Assembly: GCF_003086295.3 (NCBI RefSeq)
Contig: NC_092053.1
Location: forward strand, 113,105,506 to 113,169,505
DNA length: 64,000 nt
Reading direction: 5' to 3'
From: Arachis hypogaea
Lineage: Eukaryota > Streptophyta > Magnoliopsida > Fabales > Fabaceae
Below, piece by piece: positions 37,491 to 49,685 of the stretch (positions are counted from its first letter, which is position 1; each line of letters starts with the position of its first letter). The position numbers and the translations under genes were made by a program. The notes below the pieces were generated by a model, which was given only the letters and a program-made list of their open reading frames with translations, had not been told where the DNA came from and made no database searches.

Positions 37491-37698
37491 GATGAATAAA
37501 TTACCTTCCAAATAAAAACTCTCTTGTTAACTATTATATATGATATGATCATAAAATCAATAGCAAATATGTATAGCTCTAATGCAAATAAAACATAAAT
37601 ATGCTTACAATCCTTTGAAGATTAGTTTTGAGTATAGCCTTGAAGAAACGGAAATGCAACATAATGTTGTTCTGGCATTGATGGTGATGAGAAGACAT
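35631..37698 (-). CDS. Two-domain B3 transcription factor (REM type), four exons
   Basis: Minus strand. Exons are 37609-37698, 36845-37247, 35945-36087 and 35631-35864, all with GT-AG introns; the joined frame gives 289 aa without a stop. The first B3 domain is at residues about 16-108 (HFRFFKAIL, KIPNKFSRRHGSALSN, LKPPDGTLWKVYWTKK, FVKGWKEFTKNYSLNEGHLVVFKYE). The second is at about 185-288 (NPFFTLFIKPSYLTEYQV, GGWSLFVHENGLQAEDVCVFELI). B3 domains bind DNA; REM-family members with two or more domains act in flowers, shoot meristems or seed. The linker is Lys-rich. The start is supported by the FFK motif 15 residues in. The gene seems intact and would act in the nucleus; target and role cannot be read from sequence. 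Confidence 0.88.
37438..37488. repeat. (AAT)n microsatellite in intron 1 of the B3 gene
   Basis: About 17 uninterrupted AAT units between exon 2 and exon 1 of the B3 gene. It is likely to vary in length between individuals. Confidence 0.97.
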
Positions 37699-39768
37699 GA
37701 ATAATGGAGTTTATTTTGGGTACCATGAAGGCATGAACTGAGAAGATGCTACAAGTAAAATAAAGCAAGCAGTTCAATATCTCTCCGGTGAGAGAAACCA
37801 TAGCAGGTGCCCCATTTATGATCCTACTTGGCTAGATATCTGCTCCCACCACAGTGTCATGAATACCCTAACGGTTGATTTACCAAGGACTAGTGTCAAT
37901 GTATATAAGCATAAGCATAATTATTTAGGGGGAATAGTTTGGCTCCATTGAAAAAAAAAAAATGGATGATATGCGGTGTTAAATTTAATTTTTTATTGTT
38001 TTTTTTTATATTTATTTTTTGTCTCACTTATAGAATTAAGCGTGAGATCACACTTCATTTCTTTAAATATTAAAAAAATTAAAGAGGATCCGTTTCCTTA
38101 TTTAAGGTGGGTTTAGTTTAGGTTTCGTACATTAAATACATCAATTTTTTGTTTGGTTATTTTTTCTTTTTCTAAACATATAATATTCTTAAATCCAAGT
38201 TTACCTAAAGCTAAAAATTTTAACTTTTATATTCAATTTTTTTCATTGTATTAAAATTTATTTCCTATCCACCAATCTTATCTTTTATTATTTATATGAT
38301 GAATTTGATTATTTTTATTATAGTATTTTTTAATTCTCTCTTTTGCATATTATTATTTTTTATAGAAATTTTATTATTTTTTGTTTATTGTTATTTTTTT
38401 TGTATGTATGAAATAATATTTTTTGTTTTGTATTATGATTCTATTAATTCTATTAAAGTACTAAAAAATACTAAAAATACTAAAAAAATAGTATTAAAAT
38501 TTATTTAAATATTTAAAATAAAATTATAAAATAATTATTTAAATTTATATTTTTTTCAATAATTTTTTATTTAAAAGTAATTTTGAATAATATAATCCAA
38601 ACAATATTTAGTTTACTATCATCAATTTTTATATAAAAAGTTACCAAATATAAACCACATTAATACTAATTTACTTTTGAACAAAATCAACTTTATAAAA
38701 TTGTGGTTCGAAACTAGCTACATTATTTTTTATTATTTTAAATGCTAATTATGAATTATATAGTAAAAACGTACACTAGTTTTTATAGATATTATTTTAA
38801 TTTTATACTCATTTATATTTAAATTAATTATATTTTTTATTATTCAAATTATTAATATAAATGCAATTAAATTTGCATAAATATAAAAGATCAAATATTT
38901 TTATTAATTACAATATAATTATTTTTTATAATTATATGATATTTATTAATATTATTTTTCAATAAATACATATAGTATATAATAATATAATAAATATAAA
39001 CTAATTAGTTAGTTATTAAAATAAAAAATATTTACTTTAATATAAAATAAAATTAAAAAATTTTTATTATAAAAAAATACTAAAAAATTTTGTATACTTA
39101 TTTAATAATAAATAAATTATAACTTGTTGATTATAATTATTAAAATTTGATTGTTTTTAAAATATTAATAAATATATATGTATATGTTTTAAATTTTAAT
39201 TTTAAATTTTAATTTTTTTATATTTTTTATTTATGTGATGTTAGTTTTATTGGTTCAACTAGTAATTTATTGGTTGAATTAATAAATCAATAAATCAGTA
39301 GTCTAACTTGTTTGAGTTCGATTATGATAATTATAATATTAACATATATCTTTAGAATAAACATATATGATAGTTAAACATATATTATTGTTAAACTCTT
39401 TAATTTTAATTTTTTCTTCCTGTTATGGGACATTTAATACTGTTTTTTTTATGCCCAACATTTAATACTGTTAATTAGCATTCATGTCTCCTGGCTAATG
39501 ATGCTTACTCATATACTCCTAATAATATCCTTACTATTTTCCATGGGAAACAACCTAAATGATTATTAGCAATTATGAATTATGAGAAAAACATATGATT
39601 TAACTATATTGGAAACTTGATAAAGGGACAAGGCAGCACACAAAAGCTAATATAAGGGTAGAGGATTATTAAACATAAATTATATTAGTGGAATTGTACT
39701 AACACGCCACGTTATTTTTATACGAACATTATTACAACTATTCATAATCTATTTTCAATATATGTGAG
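37699..39768. other. Upstream flank of the B3 gene, strongly AT-rich
   Basis: The first 250 bp upstream of the start codon should contain the promoter. From about 38000 to 39700 the DNA is very AT-rich with many poly-A/T runs and no credible gene or clear repeat boundary. The last five bases gtgag (39764-39768) are the left target duplication of element B. Confidence 0.5.
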
Positions 39769-40123
39769 CGTTGATCGAAAAAGTATTTTTGATAAAAGTA
39801 AGTTGAATCGAAATGAGTTAAGTGTGGTTTCTCGAGAAGATGCGCGCGCGCGAATTTGAAGTTGGAGGTAATCGGTGTTGATGTGGATTTCGATTGTTTT
39901 GTTAATCGAGTAAGACAAATCGAGTAGAAGATTCGATTCGAAGAATTGAGTAAGGCCTTCGAAAGAGCTGATCGATTAGTTGTGAAAGTGAGAAGTTAAT
40001 GACTTTTATTGCACGAGGAGATCATGGGGAATATCTACAATCATACGGCGGGAACAGTTACCAAGAGAGACTGCACTTCAAATTTGAAATGTCATATTTA
40101 ATTGTAATTAATTATAAATTACT
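39769..40123 (+). repeat. 5' LTR of element B, truncated
   Basis: Starts CGTTGATCGAAAAAG (first T mutated to C) right after the gtgag duplication. It matches the first 355 bases of the 3' LTR and then breaks off into gag. Confidence 0.9.
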
Positions 40124-41290
40124 TGGTTCTCGAATCTTAGACCAAATTCGATTACAACATGGAATCAGTTAGAAACAGCCTTTCATGCTCAGTTCTATCG
40201 AGGTGAAATGAACGTAGCAGTTACCGATTTAGTGGCTTTGAAACGTGAAGATGGTGAGACCATTGATGATTATTTAATACGTTTCAAAAATGCTAGAAGT
40301 AGATGCTATGTGTCATTACCTGAGAATGAGATAGTGAAAATAGCAACTATGGGGTTGAGATTTTATATGCGCAGAAAATTGCTTAATGTGCATATTCCCA
40401 ATTTGGCTCATCTGGCTGAAAAGGTTCGACATACCGAATTTATGAAAAAAGAGAAAGAAAAATATAGGAGTGAGCAGAGGTCGAAGAGTAAATTGTTTAC
40501 TCGTAAAGAAAAGGTGGCATATGTAACTATGAAATCCTCAGAAGAGGAATTCGATTTCGAAACAGAAGTCGATTTGGCTAAACTTAAGAAAGGTCCTCCA
40601 TATGTTTGCTCTTTACTGAAAAAGCTTCCTAGTAATGAAAAGTTGAATGATTTAAAACTTAAAAGTGGAAAGAAGTATAGTTTTGATATCTCAAAATCTG
40701 ATAAGATTTTCGATGTGTTGCTTAGAGATAAACAATTAGTTTTGCCTGAGCGTAGAACTTTACTTTCCATAAAAGATTTGAAAGGAAAGCCTTACTGTAA
40801 ATTTCATCAAGCAACTAGTCATTCGACTAACAGCTGTGTACGTTTCAGGGATTTGATTCAAGAGGCAATCATGGAAGGATGTTTGAAATTTGACGATGGC
40901 AAGAAGGAGATGAAGGTTGATGCATATCCCTTCGAGGTTGATGCCAGTTGTGTCGAGCCTTACTTAGGAGTGAATATGGTTGGCATGTCTTATGATTTCG
41001 ATGAGGCTCTTGATGATTTTGAGTCACAGGTAAAGTCTGTATATCCCAGAATGGGAGATAGTTTGCTGGACTTCTTGGTTCAGCAGAAGATAAAAGACTG
41101 GGACGTATCTCTGTGTCCACGGTGTAATGCTGTCTTTGATGCTGAAGCGGCAGCAATCTTTGAAAAAGAGAGAATGAAGAAAGAATTGGCTCATAGGGAG
41201 GAACAAGCATGCCAGAGACAGCCAATTCGACGTGTGGAGGGTTCTAGTTCGAAAATCCCTCAGCATGATGTGACCGCATCTCTAAGTTGA
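40124..41290 (+). pseudogene. Gag of element B, N-terminus deleted
   Basis: Open frame from the deletion joint to TGA at 41288-41290. It covers the end of the retrotransposon gag domain (KREDGETIDDYLIRFKNA), a CxxxH-type segment (PYCKFHQATSHSTNSC), the region split by element D in element A (NMVGMSYDF at about 40975-41000) and a CPRC segment. It encodes the particle protein but lacks its start. Confidence 0.85.
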
Positions 41291-42470
41291 TCTTAAGCTA
41301 TAGGTGTTCAGTGGATTAGAAACTGTCAAGAATTCCAAAGGCGTGATCACCTATATTGATGCAATCCTCAGTGGGGGCATCGAGCACCTTCCCGAAATTA
41401 GTATGCCTTTTATCAGGGTCGAACTAGAGGTTATCCAAGAGGTAGAGGTGGAGGAAGAAGTTTCAATCGGAATAAGAAACTTCCAATAGAATCAGGAAAA
41501 GAGATAAGCAAGGAGGCAACGCCTTCTGTGCATTCTCGGATTGTCTTTCCTTCTGATGGAGAGACTTACCCTAAGGAAATTCCATCACCTGCGAAGATGG
41601 AAAAGGGTAAGGCAGTGGCTCAATCCTCTGGGGTCGACAAGCATAAAGATATTGATGTTGATGAGGAGTATTTTGATGAAGGAGATGATGACATGGTAGG
41701 AACGATCTCGATAATTCCCACTGAGTACCTTGGGGAATGCGAGAGTAATCCGGATGAGGATTATGATCAAGAAGATGAAGGGGCTTTCTCTTTCATTCGC
41801 ATAGAAGATGAGCCAGGTTTCTTTCCTTGTCCTACTGAAAGACAAATGTCTCATCTGCGTCCCCTTCATATTATTACTGTTTTAAACGGGTTCAAAATAA
41901 ACAAGGTATTAATTGATGGTGGAGCAGCAATTAGTCTCCTGCCTGAGAGGATGTTGGGAAAAGTAGGAAAGCATCTTGATGATCTGGTCCCTACAAACAT
42001 TGCTGTGACTGATTTTAGTAGAACCTCTACACCAGCGAGGGGACTAGTCACTTTGACTGTAAAAGTAGGGTCTTCGGAGAGACACTCTGTGTTTGTGGTA
42101 GTGCCATCAAAAGCTAGTTATAATGCCTTACTGGGGAGAAATTGGATCCATGGTGTAAGTGTTGTATCCCCCAACAGTGCATTAAAGCATGCTTCTATGG
42201 ACTAAGGAAGGCAAATCTGAAATTGTCAAAGCAGATTCGAGTCTATATGTCGAGCAGATGCATGTTGATTTTAGAATTTATAATCGAAAATTAAAGCCTT
42301 TAAATGTTGATCGATTTCTAAATCCTTATAATTGTGAAGGGTGTTATTTGTTTTCAGAAGGCCTTTCGGTGAAGTTGCGTTATCCAGATGTGGGTTTCGA
42401 ACCGACTGGTTGTGACTGTCTTTCTTGAAGATTCTGAAGGTTGAACTATGAACCAGGTCGAGTAAGTTTC
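41291..42470 (+). pseudogene. Protease region of element B
   Basis: Same frame as gag after the TGA, with more stops up to 41400, then an Arg/Gly-rich stretch (GYPRGRGGGRSFNR), an acidic stretch and the protease motif LIDGGAAISLLPERML at about 41910-41955, ending NALLGRNWIHG. A frameshift near 42165 ends the frame. The D-G-G active site replaces the usual D-S/T-G, as in element A. Confidence 0.8.
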
Positions 42471-43622
42471 CGATTACATGGTAATATTGCATAATTATTT
42501 AAATAATTTTCAAGTTTTAGAGAATAAAGATGATTCTTCTGATAAAGTTGGATCAGATAGGGTTAGTAAAATTACTAATTATAATATGTTCGATTCGACG
42601 CTTCCAGTCGAATTTAGTTATGGTTTCCCTAGTATTTGTAATGGAACTAATGATGTGAGTCGGACTGCCGATTTAATAGCAGAGGCTCACTGTGTAGAAA
42701 ATAAAAGTAGTACTGATTTAATCAAAAGTCAAGTTTCTTCTGTTTCTCATGATTCTATTAATTTTACTTTCCATTGTATTTATGATTTAGAGCCTTTGGG
42801 ATTTGAAAAATATTCAATTAGAGAGGATGATCATTATAAAGGGTTCGAATATGAGGATCCTTTAGAAGAAATTAATTTGGGGACTCATGATGACGTTCGA
42901 ATTACATATATTTGTAAAGATCTTGTTGATTCTTTTCGAACTGATCTTTTTAATTTGTTACATGAGTTTAAAGATTGCTTTGCATGAAATTATCATGAAA
43001 TGCCTAGTCTCGATCGTTCATTGATAGAACATCGATTAGCATTAAAACCCAATGCTCGACCTATAAAGCAAGCCCCAAGACGTTTCGCTCCTGAAATCAA
43101 TGTGAAAATTAAAGAAGAAATAGAACGTTTGATTAAATCAAAATTTATTCGAACTGCAAGTTATGTGGAGTGGGTATCGAATATTGTCCCTATGATGAAG
43201 AAAAATGGGAAGTTAAGAATGTGCATTGATTTTCGAGATTTGAATAATGCTACTCCAAAAGATGAATATTTTATGCCTATTGCAGATATATTAATCGATT
43301 TTGCAGCAGGAAATGAAATTCTTAGTTTCATGGATGGATATTCTGGGTATAACCAGATTTTATTGCAGAAGATGATGTGGCAAAAACTGCTTTCCAATGT
43401 CCTGGAGCATTAGGCACATATGAATGGGTGGTTATGCCATTCGGTTTGAAAAATATTCGAGTAACATATCAACGGGCAATGAATGCTATTTTTCATGAGT
43501 TTATTGGGAAGTTTATGGATGTATATATCGATGACATAATGGTTAAATCGATTTTCGTAGGTCAACATATCGACCACTTGAGAAAGGCATTCCTTGCTAT
43601 GAGAAAGAAAGGTTTAAAATGA
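42471..43622 (+). pseudogene. Reverse transcriptase of element B
   Basis: RT motifs in order: MKKNGKLRMCIDFRDLNNAT, SFMDGYSGYNQI, MPFGLKN and YIDDIMVKS (about 43530). Breaks are a TGA at 42985-42987 and a frameshift near 43360 that splits the frame between GYNQI and the FGLKN motif. Confidence 0.87.
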
Positions 43623-45022
43623 ATCCGTTGAAATGTGCTTTCGGAGTATCGGCTGAAAATTTCTTGGGATTTGTTGTTCATAAAAAAGGAATAGCCATTG
43701 ATAAAAATAAAGCAGATGCAATATTAGCATTGTCTGTACCAAAATCGAAGAAGGAAGTACAATCATTTTTGGGTAAAGTGAATTATCTTCGAATGTTCAT
43801 CTCGAATCTTTCAGATCGAACTAGGGTGTTTGCGCCTTTAGTGAAGTTGAAGAATGGTTCAAAATTCGAATGGACCCCAGAACATCAGTTGGCATTTGAT
43901 TCGATTAAAACTTATTTGTCTAAAGCTCCGATTATGGTGAATGTTCGCCCATTCGAACCTTTGAAATTATACATAGCAGCATCTGAAAATACTATAGGAT
44001 GTATGTTAGCTCAAGATGATGGAAACGGGCATGAACGGGCAGTTTGTTACCTTAGTCAAGTTTTAACTGATATTGAGACAAGGTATTCCCCAATCGAAAA
44101 ATTGTGTTTGTCATTATATCATGCGTGTATGAAGTTGAAGTGTTATATGGTGGCTAAAACGGTAAAAGTTATAGCGCAAACCGATCTTATTAAATATATG
44201 TTAAGTTTCTCTATGTTGAGGGGGCGTTTGGAAAAATGGATGCGGGCATTAACAGAATTTGATTTACAATATGTCCCGGCTAATGCTGTGAAAGGACAAG
44301 TCATTGCAGATTTTCTTGTGGACAATTCGAAAGATCTGAATGACCAGGGGGCAAATATAGTTAATATAGAAGTTAACTATTGGAAATTGTATTTCGATGG
44401 ATCCAGGCATAAAGATGGTGCAGGGGTTGGAATCCTTATTATCTCACCAGAGGGTATCCCATCAGAGTTCTTGTTCGAATTGAAGTATCCTTGTTCTAAT
44501 AATGTAGCCGAATATGAGGCTTTGATTTTGGGTCTCAAAATTTTAATCGACAAAGGAGCTTTAGAAGTTCAAATTCTAGGGGATTCACAGTTAGTTTTAA
44601 AGCAGTTGTCGAAGGAGTTCAAGTGTAATAATGAGACGTTACAAAAATATTTAATAACTGCTTGGGAATTATTAACGTCTTTTCAAAAAGTTTCTTTGGT
44701 GCATATCCCTAGAATTTATAATGAAATTGCTAATGAGCTAGCCCAAATTGCTTCGAGGTATCGGATTGGTCCAGAAACTATTAAGAAGTTATCTAGTATC
44801 CATCAAATTTTAGTACCAGCAAATGAGAGAGAAGTATTATGTATGGATGAATGGGAGGATTTTGATTGGAGAAAACCTATTGCTCGATATTTGAAAGATC
44901 CCAATATTGTAGTAGATAGAAAAGTAAAGTTGCGAGCAATGAACTTCGTCTTATTGGCCGATGAGTTATACAAAAAAGGGATCGATGGAAGTCTATTGAG
45001 ATGTTTGAGTCGAGAATATTAG
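43619..45022 (+). pseudogene. RT connection, RNase H and archaeal-type RNase H of element B
   Basis: 467 uninterrupted codons. First FLGKVNYL and FAPLVKLKNGSKFEW, then the usual RNase H region, then the second RNase H with FDGSRHKDGAG, NVAEYEAL, ILGDSQLV and ANELAQIA at about 44385-44750. This is the longest intact pol segment in the window. It starts inside the preceding codon context, so it is part of pol and not a separate gene. Confidence 0.87.
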
Positions 45023-46114
45023 AGTATTGCTTTGGGTGAAGTCCATAATGGAATATGTGGTGCTCATCAGGCAGGAAAGAAAATGAGATGGGTGTTATAT
45101 TGCAATCATGTATATTGGCCATCTATGATAAAAGATTGTATTGATTATGCAAAGTCATGTCAAGAATGTCAGAAACATGGTTCAATACAATAGATTACAG
45201 CGACTGAATTGCATTCGATAATAAAGCCATGGCCATTTAGAGGTTGGGCTTTAGATCTAATTGGGTTGATTCACCCTCCTTCATCAAAGTAGCACAAATT
45301 TATCTTAGTGGCTATTGATTATTTCGCGAAACGGGTTGAAGCAGTTCCTTTGATAGAAGTTGGTCAAAGTGAGATAATTGACTTTATTGAAGAAAATATT
45401 ATCCATCGATTTGGAATTCCTCAGACGTTAAGTACTGACCAAGGAACTATGTTTACAGGCCAGCGAATTAAAAATTTTGCGGCTTCAAGGAACATTAGTA
45501 TGGTTACTTCAACTCCTTATTATGCACAGACTAATGGGCAAGTAGAGACAGCAAATAAGATATTGATAGGCTTGATTAAAAAGCATATCAGGAACAGGCC
45601 TCGAACATGGCATGAGACTTTAAGTCAAGTATTATGGGCCTATTGAAATTCACCAAGAGGTTCGACAGGAACTTCACCTTATAAATTGGTGTATGGCCAT
45701 GATGCAGTGTTACCATTGGAAATTAATTTGAATACTCTAAGAGTATCGAAACAGAATGAGTTACTAATCGATGATTATTGGAATGCAATGTTGGATGAGT
45801 TAAATGAGTTAGATTCAGAGCGAATCCTAGCACTTGATAATGTAATTCGACAAAAATAAAGTGTTGCTCGAAGTTATAATCGTCGAATTAAGGAAAAGTA
45901 TTTCAAGATAGGCGAGTTAGTTTTGAAAGTCATTTTACCGATGGAAAGGAAATCAAAATTTCTAGGTAAATGGTCCCATAACTGGGAAGGTCCCTTTCAA
46001 GTGATAAGGGTATTTTCTGGAAATGCCTATCAGATTAAAGATGTCAAGTCAGGGAAAGTGATTAACTCGATTAATGGGAAATACTTGAAACCTTTCTATT
46101 GTTGGCAAGCATAA
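45023..46114 (+). pseudogene. Integrase of element B
   Basis: Zinc-binding part (EVHNGICGAHQ, SCQECQKHG) at 45040-45180, catalytic core with AIDYFAK, STDQGTMF and NGQVETANK (45310-45560), and a C-terminal part SHNWEGPFQVI ending at the stop 46112-46114. Stops occur at about 45020, 45191, 45290, 45644 and 45857. Confidence 0.85.
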
Positions 46115-46180
46115 AATTTCAACATATATAAAGTTCAGAAAAGAAAAAAGATATTGCAAAAAAAATAAATAAAAAGGAGT

Positions 46181-49100
46181 TCAAGATGCCAATAGTTTTG
46201 CCAGATCAGAGCGCAACTTTGTCCTTTTATTTTCCAGAATTGTAAGTATTTCAATCTGCTTGAACTTGTCAGCTTGGATTTTCTCAAGTTACTTTTTATA
46301 TTCTCCCCGCTTAGTGTCGATTGAGATAAGTTTATGGATAAGGAGATGTTGTTCTTGTTGGGCTGCAGCCAGAGGTTTGGCTATGGTGGCTCGATTTTGG
46401 CGTATGGTGGCAAGTTGTTCCTGAATTCGAGCCAATTCTGCTTCGAGACTCGCTTCTTCCTGATCATGGAAAGCCTGAACAGAAATAGCATGGAAAATTC
46501 TCAGATCAAATTCCTCACGAGAGGCTTGGATTGGTTGAGTAGTTGCAAGACAATTTTCTATTTTTGATTTGGCTGTGGCTTCTTCATTTTCAGTTTCTTA
46601 GAGTTGAAACTGAGATGCAACACTATCATTAAGAAGTTGTCTGAATTTTTGGATTGAAGCAGAATATAGTGTGGTGGTTGGGAATTCAAAAGAAGAATTC
46701 AAACAGTCTTCCAAGAGTTTGTTGAGAATTGGGTCATTAACCCATGTGGTAGGTGGATGATCCAAGAGTTTGATGAGTGATCGAAGTTGTTCTCGAGTGT
46801 CAGGTTCTAATTCGATTGGAGGCCTTGAGATTGCTGGTACAGGAACTGGCACTTCGTTTTTTCGGATAACTTTATTCAAAACAGAAATCTTGTCATCCAA
46901 AGTAGCACTAGTTGGAGTGGTAGGAACATTCGATGTCCCTGGTCTTGGACCCGGAGGGGTCTGGAATGAAGGATCAGGTTATAATTCTGGACGGGTCTCA
47001 AAAACCTTGGATCGAGAGGAATCTGAATTAGTGGTGTTAGCGGCCTTAGAAGCAGAATTGGAGTCTGGGACCGTTTGGTTCTCTTCAATTAGGGCAGTTT
47101 GATTGTTGGGTGAAGTTGATTCAAGTTTATGGGTCTCTTCTGGAGATTGCTGCAGAGGATTTTCTGTCAGATCAATCACTTGTGTTGTGTGAAGAAAATG
47201 TGGATGAGCAGCAGAAATTGATTGCAGGGATCCTGTGAATTGAATTGAATCATGTGATGTAGAGTGCTCTGGATCATTTTGTTGTTGAGGGATTAGTTGA
47301 TCGAGAGCTCCAGTGAAAGAAGCCGCCTGGGCAACATTAATGGGCTAATATAAAAGGTACACAATTATGAGTTTAAAATTTATTTTTAAACTAAGTAAGA
47401 GGTGTATAGTGATGGGTGTGTTACTTGAGGAATTCTGGATCTTAGTATTAGCTGAGGGCCAGGATCAGAATCGGCTGCATCTTCCGATTGAGAGGAAGCA
47501 GCGAGAGAATCCTTGTTGGTTGGTTCACTCTCATCAGCACTTTCGTTTGATGATTGCAAAACTAGTTGTTAAAAGTCCAGGATCAATTATGTTTCAAAAA
47601 TGTATAATAGTAATATTCGAAGGACATTTCGAATTTGAAAGTAGAGTTATGAATAGAAGAATTACTCTGCGAGAAGTTCTAGTAGGAGTCCTCTGATCTT
47701 ATGTGGTGGTGGCCGAGCAGCTTCAGCTTTCCTTTTGTGTGTTCTTTTTGGAGAACTTTCAGTAATAGCCGCTCGAATAGCAGTTTGCTGAATTTCTTCT
47801 AAGATACGGGTATACCTTGAGTAATAAGCAGTCCACCATTCAAGACAGGATTTGGTGATAAATGAACTGCGTTCATAAATTAAGAAGTTAAAGCGGTCTC
47901 TTCATTTTTGATTTTTTAAGAGACAAGTGTTGAAGTCTTCCTGAGATGTCAGAGTAATTTGACAAAATGGATCACTGTGTCGAGGTTGAGGAATTGGGAT
48001 AGCCTGAGAGAATCCCAATCGTCTTGCAATCAAATGAGGAGCGTACAAGGTTATCTTAAACCTTTCCTTCTTATATTGTGGCAACCCTATTGGTATCACT
48101 TGAACAGCTAGTAGGTGTGCCCAAGTTCGATTTGCAAGTTCACTTTCCTCATTAGTGTTTGGAAAGAGCAAACAATCGAGCCAGGCAGGACCGCAGTTAC
48201 GACGCAAAAAAGAAATGAAATTGAGTTGATCATTATCAAAATTTCTGCAAGAATGGAAAAGAGAAAAAACAGCCCAAAATTTGTCTTCGTCCGATTGGAC
48301 GTTTGGAAAATTAGGTATGTAATCAGACAAGCAAAAATCCTTGATGTGCTGTTTATCAGTGTTGCCCCTACAGGTTTTATCATGTAGTTTTCGAAAATGG
48401 CATTGAGCCATAATTGAAGAAACCAAAGTGGACCTCCTGTGTTGATTATTTTGTTGTCCCGGAGGTCACAGACAAGTAGGTTAAGTTCTTAAAAAATGTG
48501 TCCTAGAAGAAGCTTGGCCAAGTTGAGAATTTTTCCCTCATGTAAAAGAGCAACTAAGGGAAGGAAGAATTTTGACATCTGTACGCTTCGGGAACAGAAT
48601 AGAACTGCGTTTAACCAGTAAAACAAGAAGGCAACGTGTTCATTATCTGTGATTTCTGTACCATCTGCACCCATATTATGGGTGATGAAGTCACTGTACG
48701 GGGTGTTGAAGGTGACATTGTATTGGCATTGAGATTGCATGTCAGGAGTACAGTCTGTAGATTTTATTGGGAGTCCTGTAATAGCAGCTACATCGAGGAG
48801 AGACATTCCGATCATTCCACAAGAAAGGTGGAAGTTATTGATAGTTCTGTTCCAGAAACAGGTCACTGCTCAAATCATCCAAGGATATGTAGTGAGTGAA
48901 AAGTGAGAAAGCCTTAACAGTTCTTGTATTCCTAGGGCTCCCCAGGAAGCACCCTTTGTGGGTTTGAGGCGTTGGTACCAAGTTGTAAAATCAAACCCTC
49001 AAGGTTTAATTTTTGGATTGTTTCGAAAAGATTTTTGGTTGATGAAGTGAGAGATGTTAAAAGCTTGGTTTATCAATAAATCTTTTCCTTCGGCATTAGG

Positions 49101-49339
49101 GAAGAAATAAAGCTTTTTGTTTGCCCTTTCAAGAGTTTCAATCGGCCCAAGGAAGCAGTGTGTATCTGCACCGATTGTGAAGGGGATTAGAATTCTAGTA
49201 TCATTGACTTGTAGATGGGGTCATCAATGATTTCATCATTGATTTGATTAAGGATGCGAAGAGCTGGCGGAGATGGTGGTGCTGTTGCATGGCCTTTATC
49301 CTTATCTTGAGTAGTGGCACGAGAGGAAGAACCAGCCAT
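46181..49339 (-). pseudogene. Antisense plant mobile domain gene of element B, better preserved
   Basis: Minus strand from ATG at 49337-49339 (MAGSSSRATTQDK) to stop at 46181-46183, 67 bp from the pol stop and facing it. The intron positions of the element A copy are kept: donors near 47668 and 47434, acceptor near 47321. The first intron acceptor has mutated from CAG to CAA, with a new AG three bases on. The PMD part is at 48900-47900 (FWNRTINNFHL, DVAAITGLPI, VFLFYWLNAVLF), then a basic cluster, a Pro/Ser/Thr/Glu linker and a C-terminal coiled coil. Fewer stops than in element A (for example near 46608 and 46978). PMD proteins of plants (MAIN, MAIL1) are nuclear and affect silencing; the role in this element is unknown. 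Confidence 0.75.
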
Positions 49340-49638
49340 TGTCAAGGAAAATTGAAGGTTGGAGATTTTGTGGGAAAGTCTTGATGCGAAGGAAGTTCAG
49401 AGAATGATGAGTTCAAGAGATTCGAATAAAGAAGGAAGGGTGAAATTTAAAAGTATCACTATAGCTGTTACTGTGGAAGGAATGCAAATAGAAGTAACTT
49501 CGTGAAAAAGATGAAGCGGTATAAAGAGAAAGCGCAAGTCTCGGAAGACGTGTCGAGTGGATCAGTAGTAATTGGAAGTTTAAATGACAATTATTATTAG
49601 TTTGAAAACTGATGTCTTTTGGATTAAGTGCTTTATTG

Positions 49639-49685
49639 TTCGATAATAATATCGAAGCCAACCACATTAATCCAAGGGGGCAATT
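49639..49685 (+). other. Hairpin and polypurine tract before 3' LTR of element B
   Basis: Perfect 7-bp stem TTCGATA/TATCGAA with loop ATAA (49639-49656), about 17 bases, then CCAAGGGGGCAATT (49672-49685) abutting the LTR. The geometry, 7 bp and a 4-base loop, matches the modules of elements C, D and E, but the loop is not G-rich and the spacer is longer. Confidence 0.6.

Noticed and set aside
38296..38508. 70-codon Ile/Phe-rich frame
   Set aside because: Chance frame in very AT-rich intergenic DNA.
28641..39768. tRNA, rRNA or snRNA genes in the gene island
   Set aside because: No cloverleaf-forming A-box/B-box pairs or rRNA-like sequence was seen when reading both strands, though a tRNAscan-SE run would be more reliable.
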